Positions 44,518 through 56,090 of a DNA stretch of 64,000 bases are shown one piece after another. Position numbers and translations under genes: made by a program. Source of the DNA: Pseudomonas sp. N3-W (lineage in GTDB: Bacteria; Pseudomonadota; Gammaproteobacteria; Pseudomonadales; Pseudomonadaceae); the NCBI RefSeq assembly GCF_024970185.1, contig NZ_CP103965.1:5847001-5911000 (forward strand). Reading direction: 5' to 3'. The notes under the pieces are model-generated. The model saw only the letters and a list, made by a program, of their open reading frames with translations. It was not told the origin of the DNA and did no database searches. Position 1 is the first letter of the stretch. Each line of letters opens with the position of its first letter.

Positions 44518-47500
44518 TCAGTTGACCGTGATCTGGCCGAGGGCCGGTTTCAGTTCCTGAGCCTGATTTTGCGGCGCGTAAATCTGCGTGAAGCGCACTG
44601 GCGGCAGGTTGAACTGGCCTTTTTGCGAGAAACGCACCAGATGACGCAGGCGCAGTTCCCCGCTCAGCGCATCGACCGGAATGGCATAGGCCATTTGTCC
44701 CGGTTCGAAGCGCGCTTTCTCCAGCGCCGTCGGTTCGGTGCCGGCCTTGCCCATCAGCTTGATGCCCCAGGTGGTGCGCTCGACATCGGCACCCGGTGGC
44801 AGCGGCACTTCCAGCATGCCGTAGCGCAGCGGTTTCGCCGCCTTGCTGGTGACGATCACTTCGTCCAGGTACAGGCTGTCGCTGGACAACGGTTTGTCGC
44901 CAACCGCTTCGAGTTTGAATTCGAACGCTTCGTCGCCCGGCACCAGCCGCGACAAGCGACGAGTGATGGTCACCGCCATCGGCGTAACCGGCGGCTGCGC
45001 GGTCAGGAAACTCAGCGCGGCACGCAACGGACGCTCCTGCGCCCCGGTCAACGACAGCACGGCCGGTACCGGCGTAGCACCCTGCCACGTCCAATACATC
45101 TCACCGGTATCACCGTACTGTTTCTTCCAGCCTTCGCCCGGCGCCAGGGCGATGGTGGGCGAAGCCTGCTCGATGCTGCGTTGCAACCAGCTCAGCGCCA
45201 GGGCGCGTTCGAGGGTCGACTGCTGTGGCAGCAAGCGCTGCAACAACGCTGTCGCGTGCGCCTGATCGAACGGTTGCAGCGACAGGTTCAAGGCTTCGGC
45301 GAACGGCTGGGAACTGACCGCCATACGTTGCTGTGCGTCCGCGACCTGGCGATTGAACGCGTCCGGCAGCGTCACTTTGGCCTGACGCGCCAGCGACGCG
45401 GTCAACGTCCGGGCGGCTGCCAGTCCGAGCGCCGAATCCGGGTCGCTCATCACGATGCTGTCTTCACCGTCGTCCATCAGGTTCGCCGCCGTGCCGTCAC
45501 CGGCCTTCGCCAGATCATCCATCAGCCCGCTGAGCAAGGTGTTGATCGGCAGTTGCATCTGTTTGGCGAACGACAGAATCAGCGCGCGCTGCAACAGCGG
45601 CGTGTTCGGCGCCTGCTTGGCATACACCTCCAGCACCCGCTGCCAGTGCTCCGGCGGCAGGGTCAGTTCCAGCGCTTTACTGGCGTACCAGTCGGCGTAG
45701 TAGGCATAAGCGGTGAGGAACGCGTCCGGCTCGCCGTCCTGGCCCCACCAGGTGAAACTCGCCGACGGCCCAGCCATCTGCACCAGTCGCAGGCGGCTGT
45801 TCTGCATGATCAGGCGCAAGCGGTCGCGGATCTGCGGGTTCGACGCCAGGGACGGATAGGCGATGCTCAGCGGCAACAAACGACTGGCGGTTTGCTCGAC
45901 GCCGCCGTATGGGTAGCTCAGCAGATCGTCGAGGGCCGAACGGAACAGCGCTTGCGGGCTGTCATCCAGGCGCAGGCGAATATCCGTGGCGTCCGCCGGC
46001 AGGGTCAGCGGCGTATCACCACTGGCCGCGTCCAGGCTTTGGCTTTGCGTCACTTGCCAACCGTTACCGGTCGCCGTCAGGCGCACGGCCAGGGCGTCGG
46101 CGGTTTTACCGTCCTGCACCAGTTCGGCGGTCCACTCGCCATTAGCCAGCGCAAACGCCGGCAGTGCGATGTAGTTGATGCCGTTGTTCAGTGTCACCGG
46201 CAGCCGCTGATCGGCGCCGCCGTAATGGATCACCAACTCGGCCTTGACCAGTTTTTCCGCCTGGCTGAAGGCGAAGACGCCGAGGGCGGGTTTGTCGCCG
46301 TTGCGGAATTTGCTCGGGCCGCTCCACTTCAGGTACAGCGGTTTTTCCGAACGCACGAACTGTTTCTTCTGCCCGACCTGACCGTCATCGGCAATAGCGC
46401 GGGCAGTGATGCGCCAGCGGGTCAGCGAGTCCGGCATCTTGAAGGTGAAACGGGTTTTGCCGTTGGCGTCCGTGATCAGTTCCGGCTGCCAGGCGGCGGT
46501 ATCGACGTCTTCGCGACGCGGCCGCTCCAGTACTTTCACCCCGCGCTCACTGCGATTGGCTTTGCCCGGCGCACCGGGGCTGCCCGGCAACGCCACGTCG
46601 TAGCTGATGAACGACAGGCTGGCGCTGGTGCGCACGTTGTTGCGGCGCGGGTGATAGAAGAACTGGTCGATGGTCGGCGCAACTTCCGGCTGCAACGCAT
46701 AGACCATTTCGTCGACCACACTGACCGTCAGGTGTGCCGGAATCGGTTTACCGGCGAATTGCGTGGTCAGGTCCACGGACACGGTATCGCCCGGCTGATA
46801 CGTCTCTTTGTCGGTGGCGATGGCGACGTCGATCTGCGGCGCAATCACCTTGATCCCGGCGTTCTGGAAGCTGTACTGGCCACCCTTGGTGTACAGCACG
46901 GAGAACGTCAGGTTCGGCGCAAAGTTGTCCTTCACCGGGATGCGTGCGCGGTATTGAGTCTCGCTGAGTTTTACCATCTTCAGCCAGTCGCCGCCCTTGG
47001 ACAGCAGCGCGGTGGCCTCGACCTTGTCGCGCTCCAGTGACAGCAGCGCATCGCTGACCGGTTCCGCAAAGGTGATCAACGCCAGTGCTTCGTCGCCGGC
47101 CTTGTACTCAGGCTTGTCGAGGACGATTTCCACGGTGCCCGGCACCGCTTTGACACCATCACCGGTCACCGAATGGCCGGTGGCGCCGACCACGCGGCCA
47201 TGGTCATCCTTGAGCGACACGTTGTAAGTGCCTGGACGGTCGAACGCCAGGGTGAAGTTTTTATCCTTGGCGGAGAGTTTGCCTTCGCCGGTGGTCTGGT
47301 CTTCCAGACGCACCCAGCTGTAGCTGGCAGGAGTGACCGCTTTGTTCTGCTCACTGCCGCCTTCGTTGGCGTAGCTGAACAGCACTTTGTCGCCCACCGC
47401 ACTGAAACGCTGCGGCGCGCCCAAGCGGAAGCTGGCGGCGCCACGGTCGATCAGGATTTCCTTGGTGGTCTTGACCCGGTACGCCGCGCCATCGCTGGCG

Positions 47501-49077
47501 AACACGGTGAGCATGTAGCGGCTCGGCTTGTCGGCGGCCGGCAGGTCGAGCGCCGCGTTGCCCTTGGCGTCGGTGGTCAGTTCGGTGCTGGTCAGCTCGA
47601 CCGGGAATTGCCCCAGGTATTGCAGCTCGTTATCGACCATCGACAGTTGCTGGGCGCGCAGGCTGAGGGTCAACTTGGCGTTGGCCACCGGTTTGCCGTC
47701 CGGGTACAGCAGCACCAGGCTGCCTTTTACCGGCTCGCCCGTGCGGTAATCCTGCTTGGCCAGGTTCAGCGAGATTTCGAAGTGCGGCTTGATGTACTCA
47801 GCGACGCGGAAGGCGCTGCTGTAGGCCTGATCCTTATACGTGAAACGCAACTCATAGCCGCCCGCAACCGCGTTGTCCGGCAACTGGAAGCGGCCCTGAG
47901 TGCCGGCTTTGGAATCCAGTTTCAGGTCCAGCGATTGCAGCGCGGTGCCGGTGGCATCGAGCACCGTTACGTTGACGTCGGCAGCGCTCGGCGCCACGGA
48001 ATCGCGGGCGTTCCTGAACTCGCGCCCGACGATTTTCAGCGACACCCAATCCCCCGGCCGGTACAGCGGCCGGTCGGTGAAGGCGTAGAGTTTGGTGTCA
48101 TAGATTTCGCTGTCGTAATAGAAGTTTTCCGAGACGAAAACGCCGCCCTCTTCATCCTCGCCGATCACGAACGAACGCTCGGGGCTGACGTGTTTCAAAC
48201 GCAGCAAGCCGTCGGTATCGGTGGCGCCGCTGCTCATCACGCCCAGGCCATCGGTCCACAGCACATTGACCTTGGGCACCGAGCTGCCTTCGTGTTTGCG
48301 AGCGGCCCACACCACCAGCTCGTCGCCGGCAATCTTGCTCACGGCCACGGTGTTGGACACGAAGACCATGGTGGTGGCGCGGTACTTGCCGATCAGCGCT
48401 TCGACCAGGTACAGACCCGGCTTCAGGTTGCCCAACGGGATGTAGACGTTGCCCGGTGCAACGCTGATGAATTCACTGGAGGAACCGGCCAGGTTCACAC
48501 CCGCAGGCGGCTGGATCAGTTTGGCTTGCCACAACGGATAACGGAACTGGCTGACCACCGGCAGGCCCGGGATCAGGGCGAATTGCGGCTGCGCGTCATA
48601 AGGCGTCGGCGCGGCAATCGCGGTGCCCATCTTCAGTTCCGGCACCTCTTCGGTGACCTGTTGCCGCGACTCGAAGGAGAACGCGCGCTGCATCACCCGA
48701 CGGGATTTGCGATACCAGTTGTCCCACAAGTACGCCAGGGTGTTGGACAGGCCTTCGCCCTTGAACTGGCCGTCGCTGACCACGCGGTGCAGGTTCTTCT
48801 GACGCTTGAGGAAATCCAGCGGCTTGTCGATGCGATACACGCGAATGTCGGCGCCGCCATAGGGCTCCATGCGAAACCGGCGATAGTCACGGCCAGGCGC
48901 TTCGAGGCGCACCATTGCCTGTTCATCGCTGGCAAAGCTGCTGTCCGCCAGCAGGAAAAAGCTTTCGCCGGCCACCGGCGTGTAGCCGCTTGGCTCGACG
49001 CTGTCTTCGGCGTTGACCGTGGTCAACGGCAGGACCAATGCCAGCAATAACGGCAGTTTTGAACAGATACGCAACAT
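44518..49077 (-). CDS. magD: MagD, bacterial alpha-2-macroglobulin homologue
   Basis: This 1519-aa protein of the YfaS/A2M family has a signal peptide ([23 protein letters not shown]), MG domains, an alpha-2-macroglobulin family region ([24 protein letters not shown]) and a helical TED-like domain. The thioester motif CLEQ is replaced by GVEQ (Gly1059, in [12 protein letters not shown]), so no covalent trap is expected. In P. aeruginosa MagD binds proteases such as elastase and sits in an inner-membrane complex with MagA, MagB and MagF. The chosen ATG gives a good signal peptide; the frame is open upstream into magC. Confidence 0.92.
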   Translation of the reverse strand: MLRICSKLPLLLALVLPLTTVNAEDSVEPSGYTPVAGESFFLLADSSFASDEQAMVRLEAPGRDYRRFRMEPYGGADIRVYRIDKPLDFLKRQKNLHRVVSDGQFKGEGLSNTLAYLWDNWYRKSRRVMQRAFSFESRQQVTEEVPELKMGTAIAAPTPYDAQPQFALIPGLPVVSQFRYPLWQAKLIQPPAGVNLAGSSSEFISVAPGNVYIPLGNLKPGLYLVEALIGKYRATTMVFVSNTVAVSKIAGDELVVWAARKHEGSSVPKVNVLWTDGLGVMSSGATDTDGLLRLKHVSPERSFVIGEDEEGGVFVSENFYYDSEIYDTKLYAFTDRPLYRPGDWVSLKIVGREFRNARDSVAPSAADVNVTVLDATGTALQSLDLKLDSKAGTQGRFQLPDNAVAGGYELRFTYKDQAYSSAFRVAEYIKPHFEISLNLAKQDYRTGEPVKGSLVLLYPDGKPVANAKLTLSLRAQQLSMVDNELQYLGQFPVELTSTELTTDAKGNAALDLPAADKPSRYMLTVFASDGAAYRVKTTKEILIDRGAASFRLGAPQRFSAVGDKVLFSYANEGGSEQNKAVTPASYSWVRLEDQTTGEGKLSAKDKNFTLAFDRPGTYNVSLKDDHGRVVGATGHSVTGDGVKAVPGTVEIVLDKPEYKAGDEALALITFAEPVSDALLSLERDKVEATALLSKGGDWLKMVKLSETQYRARIPVKDNFAPNLTFSVLYTKGGQYSFQNAGIKVIAPQIDVAIATDKETYQPGDTVSVDLTTQFAGKPIPAHLTVSVVDEMVYALQPEVAPTIDQFFYHPRRNNVRTSASLSFISYDVALPGSPGAPGKANRSERGVKVLERPRREDVDTAAWQPELITDANGKTRFTFKMPDSLTRWRITARAIADDGQVGQKKQFVRSEKPLYLKWSGPSKFRNGDKPALGVFAFSQAEKLVKAELVIHYGGADQRLPVTLNNGINYIALPAFALANGEWTAELVQDGKTADALAVRLTATGNGWQVTQSQSLDAASGDTPLTLPADATDIRLRLDDSPQALFRSALDDLLSYPYGGVEQTASRLLPLSIAYPSLASNPQIRDRLRLIMQNSRLRLVQMAGPSASFTWWGQDGEPDAFLTAYAYYADWYASKALELTLPPEHWQRVLEVYAKQAPNTPLLQRALILSFAKQMQLPINTLLSGLMDDLAKAGDGTAANLMDDGEDSIVMSDPDSALGLAAARTLTASLARQAKVTLPDAFNRQVADAQQRMAVSSQPFAEALNLSLQPFDQAHATALLQRLLPQQSTLERALALSWLQRSIEQASPTIALAPGEGWKKQYGDTGEMYWTWQGATPVPAVLSLTGAQERPLRAALSFLTAQPPVTPMAVTITRRLSRLVPGDEAFEFKLEAVGDKPLSSDSLYLDEVIVTSKAAKPLRYGMLEVPLPPGADVERTTWGIKLMGKAGTEPTALEKARFEPGQMAYAIPVDALSGELRLRHLVRFSQKGQFNLPPVRFTQIYAPQNQAQELKPALGQITVN

Positions 49078-49088
49078 GCGGGCACCGA

Positions 49089-49739
49089 TCATTGGGAGAG
49101 AAAGTTCAGTCGATAGACGCCGATGAAGTTGGGGTTGGCTGCGTCGGGTATCCATCGGGTGTCCTTCCATGTCATGAGTTGCTGCAGGCTTGCCGAACGC
49201 ATGCCGTTATCAGTGGGGGTGGTGGTGCCGGTGTGATAGGCGATGTAGCGGCCCATCCAGATCATCAGGTGCTGGTCGTCGCCCTGATCGAAAAACATCA
49301 GGTCGCCGGGCCGCGCCTGCGCCAGATCGCGGCCAATCAGGTGGCTGTTGAACTGGATCAGCTTGATCGCATTGACGTATGGCCCGACCTTGCCACCGCC
49401 CTGCTGCCATTGCTGGGCGAGGCCGCGCTGGGCGTCGCTCAGTTGCAGCTCCGGCGGCAGGTAGCGGTTGGACAGGCCATTGCTGCGCAGCCATTTGTCG
49501 TCATGGACTTTCAGCGCTTCGTTGGCGGCAAAGCGCACCAGCCCGGCGCAGTCCTGCTGATACCAGCGCGGGCTCGGGCCCTGGCTCAGTTGTTCCTGAG
49601 CGATGCGCACGAACCAGGCGCGAAACACTTGGGATTGCTGCACATCCAGCGGCGGCGTCTCGCTGGCGAACACCCGGCTGGCGAGCAGCATCGCCAGCAG
49701 ACCGAGGCCTCGGATAAGTGCGGTCACAGGGCTTTCCAT
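49089..49739 (-). CDS. magC: MagC, DUF1175 (YfaT-like) protein
   Basis: This 216-aa exported protein has a signal-like N-terminus ([14 protein letters not shown]). The fold resembles NlpC/P60-type cysteine hydrolases: [18 protein letters not shown] carries a possible catalytic Cys, and [16 protein letters not shown] a possible His. Activity is unproven. The ATG at 49739 overlaps the end of magB by 16 bases, and magD follows 11 bases later. Confidence 0.83.
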   Translation of the reverse strand: MESPVTALIRGLGLLAMLLASRVFASETPPLDVQQSQVFRAWFVRIAQEQLSQGPSPRWYQQDCAGLVRFAANEALKVHDDKWLRSNGLSNRYLPPELQLSDAQRGLAQQWQQGGGKVGPYVNAIKLIQFNSHLIGRDLAQARPGDLMFFDQGDDQHLMIWMGRYIAYHTGTTTPTDNGMRSASLQQLMTWKDTRWIPDAANPNFIGVYRLNFLSQ

Positions 49740-51451
49740 TCCAGTGGCAGCCACTGCCAGTGGCCATCGGGCTCACTGCCTTTGGGCAAGGTCAGGGCGT
49801 ATTTGCCGTAGCCGCCGAGCGTGCGCAGTTTGGGGATCAGATAGGTTTGCGCGGCGTTGTAGAACACCGGTTCCATGTCCTGCGGCAGGCTGTCGAGGGT
49901 TTCCTGTTGCATCAGTTGCGCCATTGAATCCGGGCCGAAATAGACCGGCATCAGCAAGTCTTTGGGCAGTACATCAGCCAGTGGCGGGAAGCGTTTATCG
50001 AGGGTGCCGAGGGCTTTATCCACCAGCTTGTCGTCGAGGGAAAACAGCAGCGTCGAACCGTGCCGTGCCAGGCTGACTTTCATGAACGCCTTGCCGGTAA
50101 TCGCATCCGGATTCTCGGCATCCTTGGCCTTGTACGGGCCGAAGTTAGAGCTGACCTGACGCTGCCACTGGTGAGTCTGCCCTTCCTGCTTCTCGACCAC
50201 CGGGAACGCGTGCTCTGCGACATTGCCTTCATAGGCGCCAACCATCGAGCCGAACAGATTGCCCAGGTCACCGTCAAGTTTGGCGCTGTCCTTGTCGTTC
50301 AGGCTGGCCACCAGCAGCGGCGTGTACAGCCGCGAATCGGCGTACCAGCACAGGCCCGCCGCGCCGGCCACGTGCTCGGTCAGGGCTTTGGCCACGGCCA
50401 CGTCGGCACCGAGTTTTACCAGCAACGGTTGCTGCTGTTCGGCGGCCAGCGGCAGGGCCACGCAGGCACTGGCCCCCATGGGCATGGCTTGCCAGATCGG
50501 CTTGAAATCGAAGTCCGGCTGGTTATCCAGTTCGTCCATGGCCAGGTAGCTGTGCCAGCCCTTGTCGTCCATGTCGAAACGCAGCCCGGCGAAATTCGGG
50601 ATGAAGCGCTGATAGCCCATGGCCAATACGCTGGAATTGACTGACAGGCGTTGTTTGACCTCAGGCGCTCGCGGTTGCAGGCCGAAGGCTTCGGGGAACA
50701 GTTTGTCGCCGTTGAGCAACGCGGCGATGGCCTTGGTCGAGACACTGCCTGACTCTTCGGCGCCGCCATTGTCCGGATCGTAGAGTTTGGCCGGGTTGGA
50801 CAGCACGACGAGTTTGTCGCCATGGGAGGCGAACAGCAGCGCCTTGGTGGCGTTGTAGGTCAGTTGATAAAGCGCCACCTCATCGGCACCGACTTTCACC
50901 GAGCCGACCTGGGTCAGCTGCGAGTCATCCAGCGCCACTTTCGCCAGTGGCTCCAGCACCTTGGCCAGGCCGCCGCGATCCATCACCAGCAAGAAGTCTT
51001 TCAGACGACCGTCCGCCCCACGCCACAGCGCCACGTCGGCCGGTTGATCGAAGAGCTGTTCGATCAGGCTGTCCTGCAATTTCAGGTCATGTTCGTAGAC
51101 GATCCGCCGCAGACTGCCGATCAGGCCGAGGCGGTCGACGTGGGTTTCGTAATAGAAGACGAAATCTTCGGTCAGGGTTTCCTTGAGGAACGGCACCGCC
51201 AGCAAATCCTTGGGCAACTGGCTCAGGGAACTGGTTTCCAGCAGACCGTCCGGGCGACTCATGCCCAGTTTGTCACTGGCCAATGCGGCCATCGGCACCT
51301 TGGGTTTGTGCATGAACCAGCCCAGCCCGCCCGCCACGCCGGCCACCAGGCACAGCCCGATCAGCACCGCCGGCCAGCGTCGGGAAGGTTTGGCAGCCGG
51401 TGCTTCAGCAGGCGGCGGGGATACGGCCGGTAAAATAGTGCTATCGCTCAT
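49724..51451 (-). CDS. magB: MagB, DUF2138 (YfaA-like) membrane protein
   Basis: The 575-aa protein has a proline-rich cytoplasmic N-terminus, one transmembrane segment ([21 protein letters not shown], about 26-46) and a large periplasmic part. DUF2138 segments include [28 protein letters not shown]. In P. aeruginosa MagB is a partner of MagD. The ATG at 51451 is preceded two codons upstream by a GTG. Confidence 0.83.
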   Translation of the reverse strand: MSDSTILPAVSPPPAEAPAAKPSRRWPAVLIGLCLVAGVAGGLGWFMHKPKVPMAALASDKLGMSRPDGLLETSSLSQLPKDLLAVPFLKETLTEDFVFYYETHVDRLGLIGSLRRIVYEHDLKLQDSLIEQLFDQPADVALWRGADGRLKDFLLVMDRGGLAKVLEPLAKVALDDSQLTQVGSVKVGADEVALYQLTYNATKALLFASHGDKLVVLSNPAKLYDPDNGGAEESGSVSTKAIAALLNGDKLFPEAFGLQPRAPEVKQRLSVNSSVLAMGYQRFIPNFAGLRFDMDDKGWHSYLAMDELDNQPDFDFKPIWQAMPMGASACVALPLAAEQQQPLLVKLGADVAVAKALTEHVAGAAGLCWYADSRLYTPLLVASLNDKDSAKLDGDLGNLFGSMVGAYEGNVAEHAFPVVEKQEGQTHQWQRQVSSNFGPYKAKDAENPDAITGKAFMKVSLARHGSTLLFSLDDKLVDKALGTLDKRFPPLADVLPKDLLMPVYFGPDSMAQLMQQETLDSLPQDMEPVFYNAAQTYLIPKLRTLGGYGKYALTLPKGSEPDGHWQWLPLEWKAL

Positions 51452-51487
51452 GTTCACAAAACCCAGTTCATCCGTGGTGCGGGATGC

Positions 51488-52279
51488 TTAATAGTTGAAA
51501 GTCTTGACCAGCAACAGATCACCGATGGCCCGCAGGGGTACGATGAACGTCTCGCGTTTTTCGTCGACGGTGTTTTCGTTGAGCACCAGGTTGATTTGCG
51601 AGGTAATCACCTCGTTCTGGTTGCTGGTCTCATCGAAGTTATAGCCTTCGCTGCCGAAGTTGCCCCAATAGTTCACATAAACCAGATAGGTGCCATGCAA
51701 CGGCGCGGTCATGGTGAACATTTCCGGCCCGGGCCCATCGACGCCGTCCGGGTCCAGACCGCCGCCATTGGTCAGTGCCGTGTGGGCGAAGAACGCGTGT
51801 TGGCCGTCCGGGGTAATGATGTGCAGGTCGAGTTCGGCCTTGGGATCGTCCCAACCGAGCACGATGCGAATCCGCGCCGGGGTGCGCAGGTTGTTGGCTT
51901 CATAGAATTGAACGCGCTTGAGGGATTTGCCCTCGGCGCTGCGCACTTCGACGCTGTTGGACCCGGCGCCGAAGGCATAAGGCCGGGCGAAACGCCCTTC
52001 GTCGTCGGTGTAAAGATTCAGCGGATTGCCGTTGACGGCCAGCGTGTGCGGCCCACGCTGGGTGCCTATGGCCTTGAGCTGGCCCTGGATCATCGTGCGA
52101 TTGCGCTGTACGCCCCGGTCGATGGGCGGTGTCGGGTAGGCGACTTGGGGGTTTTCACTGCGATCGAGCAGGCCGTTATAACGCCAGCCACCCACCGGGT
52201 CCGACAACTCGGCCGTGGGCTCGGCCCAGGCCATCTGAGCGCCAACCAGCATCATCAGCAGTGAAAGAAAACAACGCAT
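51488..52279 (-). CDS. magA: MagA, DUF2135 (YfaP-like) periplasmic protein
   Basis: This 263-aa protein opens the mag operon. The signal peptide MRCFLSLLMMLVGAQMAWA precedes the DUF2135 domain with LDLHIITPDGQHAFFA and TYLVYVNYWGN. It is a paralogue of magF at the other end of the operon. AGGAGG precedes the ATG at 52279; the frame is open for 74 further codons upstream, but these lack coding character. In P. aeruginosa the operon is under RetS/RsmA control. Confidence 0.85.
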   Translation of the reverse strand: MRCFLSLLMMLVGAQMAWAEPTAELSDPVGGWRYNGLLDRSENPQVAYPTPPIDRGVQRNRTMIQGQLKAIGTQRGPHTLAVNGNPLNLYTDDEGRFARPYAFGAGSNSVEVRSAEGKSLKRVQFYEANNLRTPARIRIVLGWDDPKAELDLHIITPDGQHAFFAHTALTNGGGLDPDGVDGPGPEMFTMTAPLHGTYLVYVNYWGNFGSEGYNFDETSNQNEVITSQINLVLNENTVDEKRETFIVPLRAIGDLLLVKTFNY

Positions 52280-52470
52280 GTAACGCCTCCTGCCATGCAC
52301 AACGAAACCTTGCGCCCGATCCTCGGCGCGTGACAGATCAAAAAACTGCGTTTCGTCAGAAAAGACCCGTGACTGGCGGGTCGTAGAAGGCGCGAAGATT
52401 AGCGATTCGGCTGATTTTTCACAATCAGTTACATCTGGATTTGCGGCAAGAATCACGGTGTTTTTGGGGT

Positions 52471-52517
52471 GTGAGCCGAATAAGAGGCGTATTCGGCTCA
52501 CGGAATGAGCCGAATAA
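52471..52517. repeat. Triple TGAGCCGAATA palindrome in the magA-xseB gap
   Basis: GTGAGCCGAATA-N7-TATTCGGCTCAC is a perfect 12-bp dyad (52471-52501). A third direct copy, TGAGCCGAATAA, follows at 52506-52517. It lies in the 526-base gap between magA and xseB and is unlike the REP repeats elsewhere in the window. It may be an intergenic repeat or an operator region. Confidence 0.75.
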
Positions 52518-52550
52518 TCCCCCGGTCTTACAAATCGGCATTTTTAAGTG

Positions 52551-52680
52551 GCTAGGGAGCTTGCCCCGCATTCGGCTGCTCAACAGTCGCAAATCGCTGA
52601 AAGCGGTAAATCAGAAGAAACGCGGCGTCTGGATTTGGGGGCGCTTCGCAACCTGACGGGGGCAAGCCCCTCGCCACAGA
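52551..52680. repeat. Degenerate REP remnants upstream of xseB
   Basis: GCTAGGGAGCTTGCCCCG (52551-52568) and GGGGGCAAGCCCCTCGCCACA (about 52659-52679) are inverted REP-like halves about 90 bases apart. The left one is decayed. The rest of the gap (52280-52470 and 52681-52805) shows no gene. Confidence 0.55.
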
Positions 52681-52805
52681 TAAGTCTCGCCCCACAAAGG
52701 CTGCACTCAGCCCCCAAATGACCGGCCGAAAGCCCCGCTCATTTGCCCATAACCCCCATGTCTGCTAGTGTCGCGCCGGTTTAACGTCAACCGGAAATCG
52801 CCGCC

Positions 52806-53048
52806 ATGGCCCGCAAAAAAGCTGCACTGGATTTCGAACAATCCCTCGCCGACCTGCAAACGCTGGTGGAGCGACTGGAGAACGGCGAACTGTCGCTGGA
52901 AGACTCGCTGACCGCTTTCGAGCAAGGCATCGGTCTGACCCGCGATTGCCAGGCGGCGCTGGCTCAGGCCGAACAGAAGGTTCAAGTGCTGCTCGAACGT
53001 GATGGCGAGCTGGCCGAGGAACCCTTTGACGCGGATCAGCCAGAATGA
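52806..53048 (+). CDS. xseB: Exodeoxyribonuclease VII small subunit
   Basis: XseB binds XseA in the multi-subunit exonuclease VII that degrades single-stranded DNA. The 80-aa protein shows the family core [34 protein letters not shown]. It overlaps ispA by four bases (ATGA) in the usual xseB-ispA-dxs order. Confidence 0.96.
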   Translation: MARKKAALDFEQSLADLQTLVERLENGELSLEDSLTAFEQGIGLTRDCQAALAQAEQKVQVLLERDGELAEEPFDADQPE

Positions 53049-53932
53049 TTGGCGCGTATTCGGCGACCAGCCAGGCCCGCGTCAACGCGGCGCTGGAAAC
53101 CCTGTTCAACGCACCGAGCCCTGAGCTGGCGCGGCTGTACGAAGCCATGCGCTACAGCGTGATGAACGGCGGCAAACGCGTGCGCCCGCTGCTGGCCTAT
53201 GCCGCGTGCGAAGCGCTGGGCGGCAAGGCCGAAGATGCCAACGGCGCGGCCTGTGCCGTAGAGCTGATTCACGCCTATTCGCTGGTGCACGACGATTTGC
53301 CGGCCATGGACGACGACGACCTGCGTCGTGGCCAGCCGACCACCCACAAGAAATTCGACGAAGCCTGCGCGATTCTTGCCGGCGATGGCTTGCAGAGCCT
53401 GGCCTTCAGCGCCCTGCTCGACCCGCGCCTGACTGCTTCAGACGCCGAAATCCGCCTGCAGATGGTCAGCGCTCTGGCACTGGCTGCAGGCCCGGCGGGT
53501 ATGGTGGGAGGTCAGGCCATCGATCTTGGCTCGGTGGGTCTGAAACTCGATCAGAAAGCCCTCGAAACCATGCACCGGCACAAGACCGGCGCGTTGATCG
53601 AGGTCAGCGTCAAGCTTGGCGCCCTGGCCAGCGGCCGTGCCGAGAAGGGCGAACTCATGGCCCTGCAGACTTATGCACAGGCCATCGGCCTCGCATTTCA
53701 GGTGCAGGACGACATTCTCGACGTCGAAAGTGACACCGAAACCCTGGGCAAACGCCAGGGCGCCGATATCGCACGCGACAAGCCGACCTACCCGGCCCTG
53801 CTCGGCCTCGACGTGGCCAAGGCCTATGCCCTGGAACTGCGCGATCAGGCGCTGCACGCGCTGCGACCGTTTGACGCGGCCGCCGAGCCGTTACGCGACC
53901 TGGCCCGCTATATCGTCGAGCGCCGCCACTGA
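53045..53932 (+). CDS. ispA: Farnesyl diphosphate synthase
   Basis: IspA condenses IPP with DMAPP and GPP to make farnesyl diphosphate for quinones and undecaprenyl carriers. The 295-aa protein has the first aspartate-rich motif in [15 protein letters not shown] and the second in [12 protein letters not shown]. It lies between xseB and dxs, linking the start and later steps of the MEP isoprenoid route. Confidence 0.96.
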   Translation: MIGAYSATSQARVNAALETLFNAPSPELARLYEAMRYSVMNGGKRVRPLLAYAACEALGGKAEDANGAACAVELIHAYSLVHDDLPAMDDDDLRRGQPTTHKKFDEACAILAGDGLQSLAFSALLDPRLTASDAEIRLQMVSALALAAGPAGMVGGQAIDLGSVGLKLDQKALETMHRHKTGALIEVSVKLGALASGRAEKGELMALQTYAQAIGLAFQVQDDILDVESDTETLGKRQGADIARDKPTYPALLGLDVAKAYALELRDQALHALRPFDAAAEPLRDLARYIVERRH

Positions 53933-54022
53933 CAGCGTAGGGTCAAAAAAGACCAACGCGTGGGCAGGGACCGATGCATCAGGTAAACTGCCGCCTCTTC
54001 TATACCTATAACGATTCGCCTG

Positions 54023-55921
54023 ATGCCCACGACGTTTCATGAGATTCCCCGCAAGCGCCCGACCACGCCCCTGCTCGACCGTGCCAACACGCCGGACGGG
54101 CTGCGCCGGTTAGGCGAAGCCGAGCTGGAAACCCTGGCCGATGAGTTGCGCCTGGAATTGCTCTACACGGTCGGTCAGACCGGCGGGCATTTCGGGGCTG
54201 GCCTGGGCGTCATCGAGCTGACCATCGCGCTGCATTACGTCTTCGACACCCCGGACGACCGGCTGGTGTGGGACGTGGGTCATCAGGCGTATCCGCATAA
54301 AATCCTCACCGGCCGTCGCGAGCGCATGAGCACCCTGCGCCAGAAGGACGGCATTGCCGCCTTCCCGCGTCGCTCCGAGAGCGAGTACGACACCTTCGGC
54401 GTCGGTCACTCCAGCACCTCGATCAGTGCAGCGCTGGGCATGGCGATTGCCGCCCGTCTGCAAAACAGTGACCGCAAGGCCATTGCGGTGATCGGCGACG
54501 GCGCGTTGACTGCCGGCATGGCGTTCGAGGCGTTGAACCACGCGCCGGAAGTGAACGCCAACATGCTGGTGATCCTCAACGACAACGACATGTCGATCTC
54601 GCGCAACGTCGGCGGGTTGTCGAACTACCTGGCGAAAATCCTTTCCAGCCGCACTTACGCGAGCATGCGTGAAGGCAGCAAAAAAGTACTGTCGCGCCTG
54701 CCCGGCGCCTGGGAAATCGCCCGTCGTACCGAAGAATACGCAAAAGGCATGCTGGTCCCGGGCACTCTGTTCGAAGAGCTGGGCTGGAACTACATCGGCC
54801 CTATCGACGGGCATGACTTGCCGACCCTGATCGCCACGCTGCGCAACATGCGCGATCTCAAAGGCCCGCAGTTCCTGCACATTGTCACCAAAAAAGGCAA
54901 AGGCTTCGCCCCGGCGGAAGTCGATCCGATCGGTTACCACGCCATCACCAAGCTCGACCCCCTGGACGCCCCGGCTGCTGCGCCGAAAAAGGCCAGCGGA
55001 CCGAAATACTCCGGCGTGTTTGGCGAGTGGCTGTGCGACATGGCCGCCGCTGACCCGCGCCTGGTCGGCATCACCCCGGCGATGAAAGAAGGCTCGGACC
55101 TGGTGGCGTTCAGCGAGCGCTTCCCGCTGCGCTATTTCGACGTGGCAATTGCCGAGCAGCACGCGGTGACATTCGCGGCCGGCATGGCCTGCGAAGGCGC
55201 GAAGCCGGTGGTGGCGATTTATTCGACCTTCCTGCAACGCGGCTACGATCAGTTGGTGCATGACGTCGCGGTGCAGAACCTCGACGTGCTGTTCGCCATC
55301 GACCGCGCTGGCCTGGTAGGCGAAGACGGCCCGACCCACGCTGGCAGTTTCGACCTGTCGTTCCTGCGCTGCATCCCCGGCATGCTGGTGATGACCCCGA
55401 GCGACGAAAACGAACTGCGCAAAATGCTCACCACCGGCCATCTGTACAACGGCCCGGCGGCAGTGCGCTATCCGCGTGGCAACGGCCCTAATGCGACCAT
55501 CGAGAAAGACCTGCAACCGATTGAAATCGGCAAAGGCGTGGTCCGTCGTCAAGGCAGCAAAGTCGCCCTGCTGGTGTTCGGCGTGCAACTGGCCGAAGCA
55601 CTGAAAGTCGCCGAGAAGCTGGATGCGACAGTGGTCGACATGCGTTTCGTCAAACCGCTGGATGAAGCACTGGTCCGCGAAATCGCCAGTAGCCATGAAT
55701 TGTTGGTGACCGTCGAAGAGAACGCGATCATGGGCGGCGCCGGTGGCGCGGTCAGCGAGTTCCTGGCTCGGGAAAACATCCTCAAATCGATGCTGCACCT
55801 GGGCTTGCCAGACAGCTATGTCGAGCACGCCAAGCCTGCACAGATGCTGGCCGAGTGTGGGCTGGATGAGGCGGGGATTGAGGCGGCGGTGCGTGAGCGC
55901 CTGCAATTGCTGAACCTCTAA
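54023..55921 (+). CDS. dxs: 1-deoxy-D-xylulose-5-phosphate synthase
   Basis: Dxs is the thiamine-diphosphate enzyme that starts the MEP isoprenoid pathway. The 632-aa protein has the catalytic-His segment [18 protein letters not shown], the ThDP motif [17 protein letters not shown]...NDNDMSIS and the transketolase pyrimidine part [18 protein letters not shown]. It follows ispA by about 90 bases. Confidence 0.97.
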   Translation: MPTTFHEIPRKRPTTPLLDRANTPDGLRRLGEAELETLADELRLELLYTVGQTGGHFGAGLGVIELTIALHYVFDTPDDRLVWDVGHQAYPHKILTGRRERMSTLRQKDGIAAFPRRSESEYDTFGVGHSSTSISAALGMAIAARLQNSDRKAIAVIGDGALTAGMAFEALNHAPEVNANMLVILNDNDMSISRNVGGLSNYLAKILSSRTYASMREGSKKVLSRLPGAWEIARRTEEYAKGMLVPGTLFEELGWNYIGPIDGHDLPTLIATLRNMRDLKGPQFLHIVTKKGKGFAPAEVDPIGYHAITKLDPLDAPAAAPKKASGPKYSGVFGEWLCDMAAADPRLVGITPAMKEGSDLVAFSERFPLRYFDVAIAEQHAVTFAAGMACEGAKPVVAIYSTFLQRGYDQLVHDVAVQNLDVLFAIDRAGLVGEDGPTHAGSFDLSFLRCIPGMLVMTPSDENELRKMLTTGHLYNGPAAVRYPRGNGPNATIEKDLQPIEIGKGVVRRQGSKVALLVFGVQLAEALKVAEKLDATVVDMRFVKPLDEALVREIASSHELLVTVEENAIMGGAGGAVSEFLARENILKSMLHLGLPDSYVEHAKPAQMLAECGLDEAGIEAAVRERLQLLNL

Positions 55922-55944
55922 ATCTTTGGGTGTACACATAACCC

Positions 55945-56036
55945 TGTGGGAGCGAGCTTGCTCGCGATGGCGGTCTGCCAGTCGACCTAAATGTTGACTG
56001 ACCCACCGCCATCGCGAGCAAGCTCGCTCCCACATT
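55945..56036. repeat. REP pair (REPIN-like)
   Basis: TGTGGGAGCGAGCTTGCTCGCGATGGCGG and inverted CCGCCATCGCGAGCAAGCTCGCTCCCACA flank a spacer with GTCGACCTAAATGTTGAC. It fills most of the gap between dxs and the btuB-like gene. Confidence 0.9.
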
Positions 56037-56090
56037 GGTCTCTGAACCCGGCAAAATCTTGTTTGCTGCAACGCGCCAATGGACTGCCCC

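Noticed and set aside
52256..52279. RsmA-binding site at the magA start
   Set aside because: The sequence GCAGGAGGCG contains a GGA but lacks the full CANGGAYG pattern and a hairpin loop. It may simply be the ribosome-binding site.
55922..56090. Cobalamin riboswitch before the btuB-like gene
   Set aside because: The gap is short and mostly a REP pair. No B12-box-like conserved core was seen.
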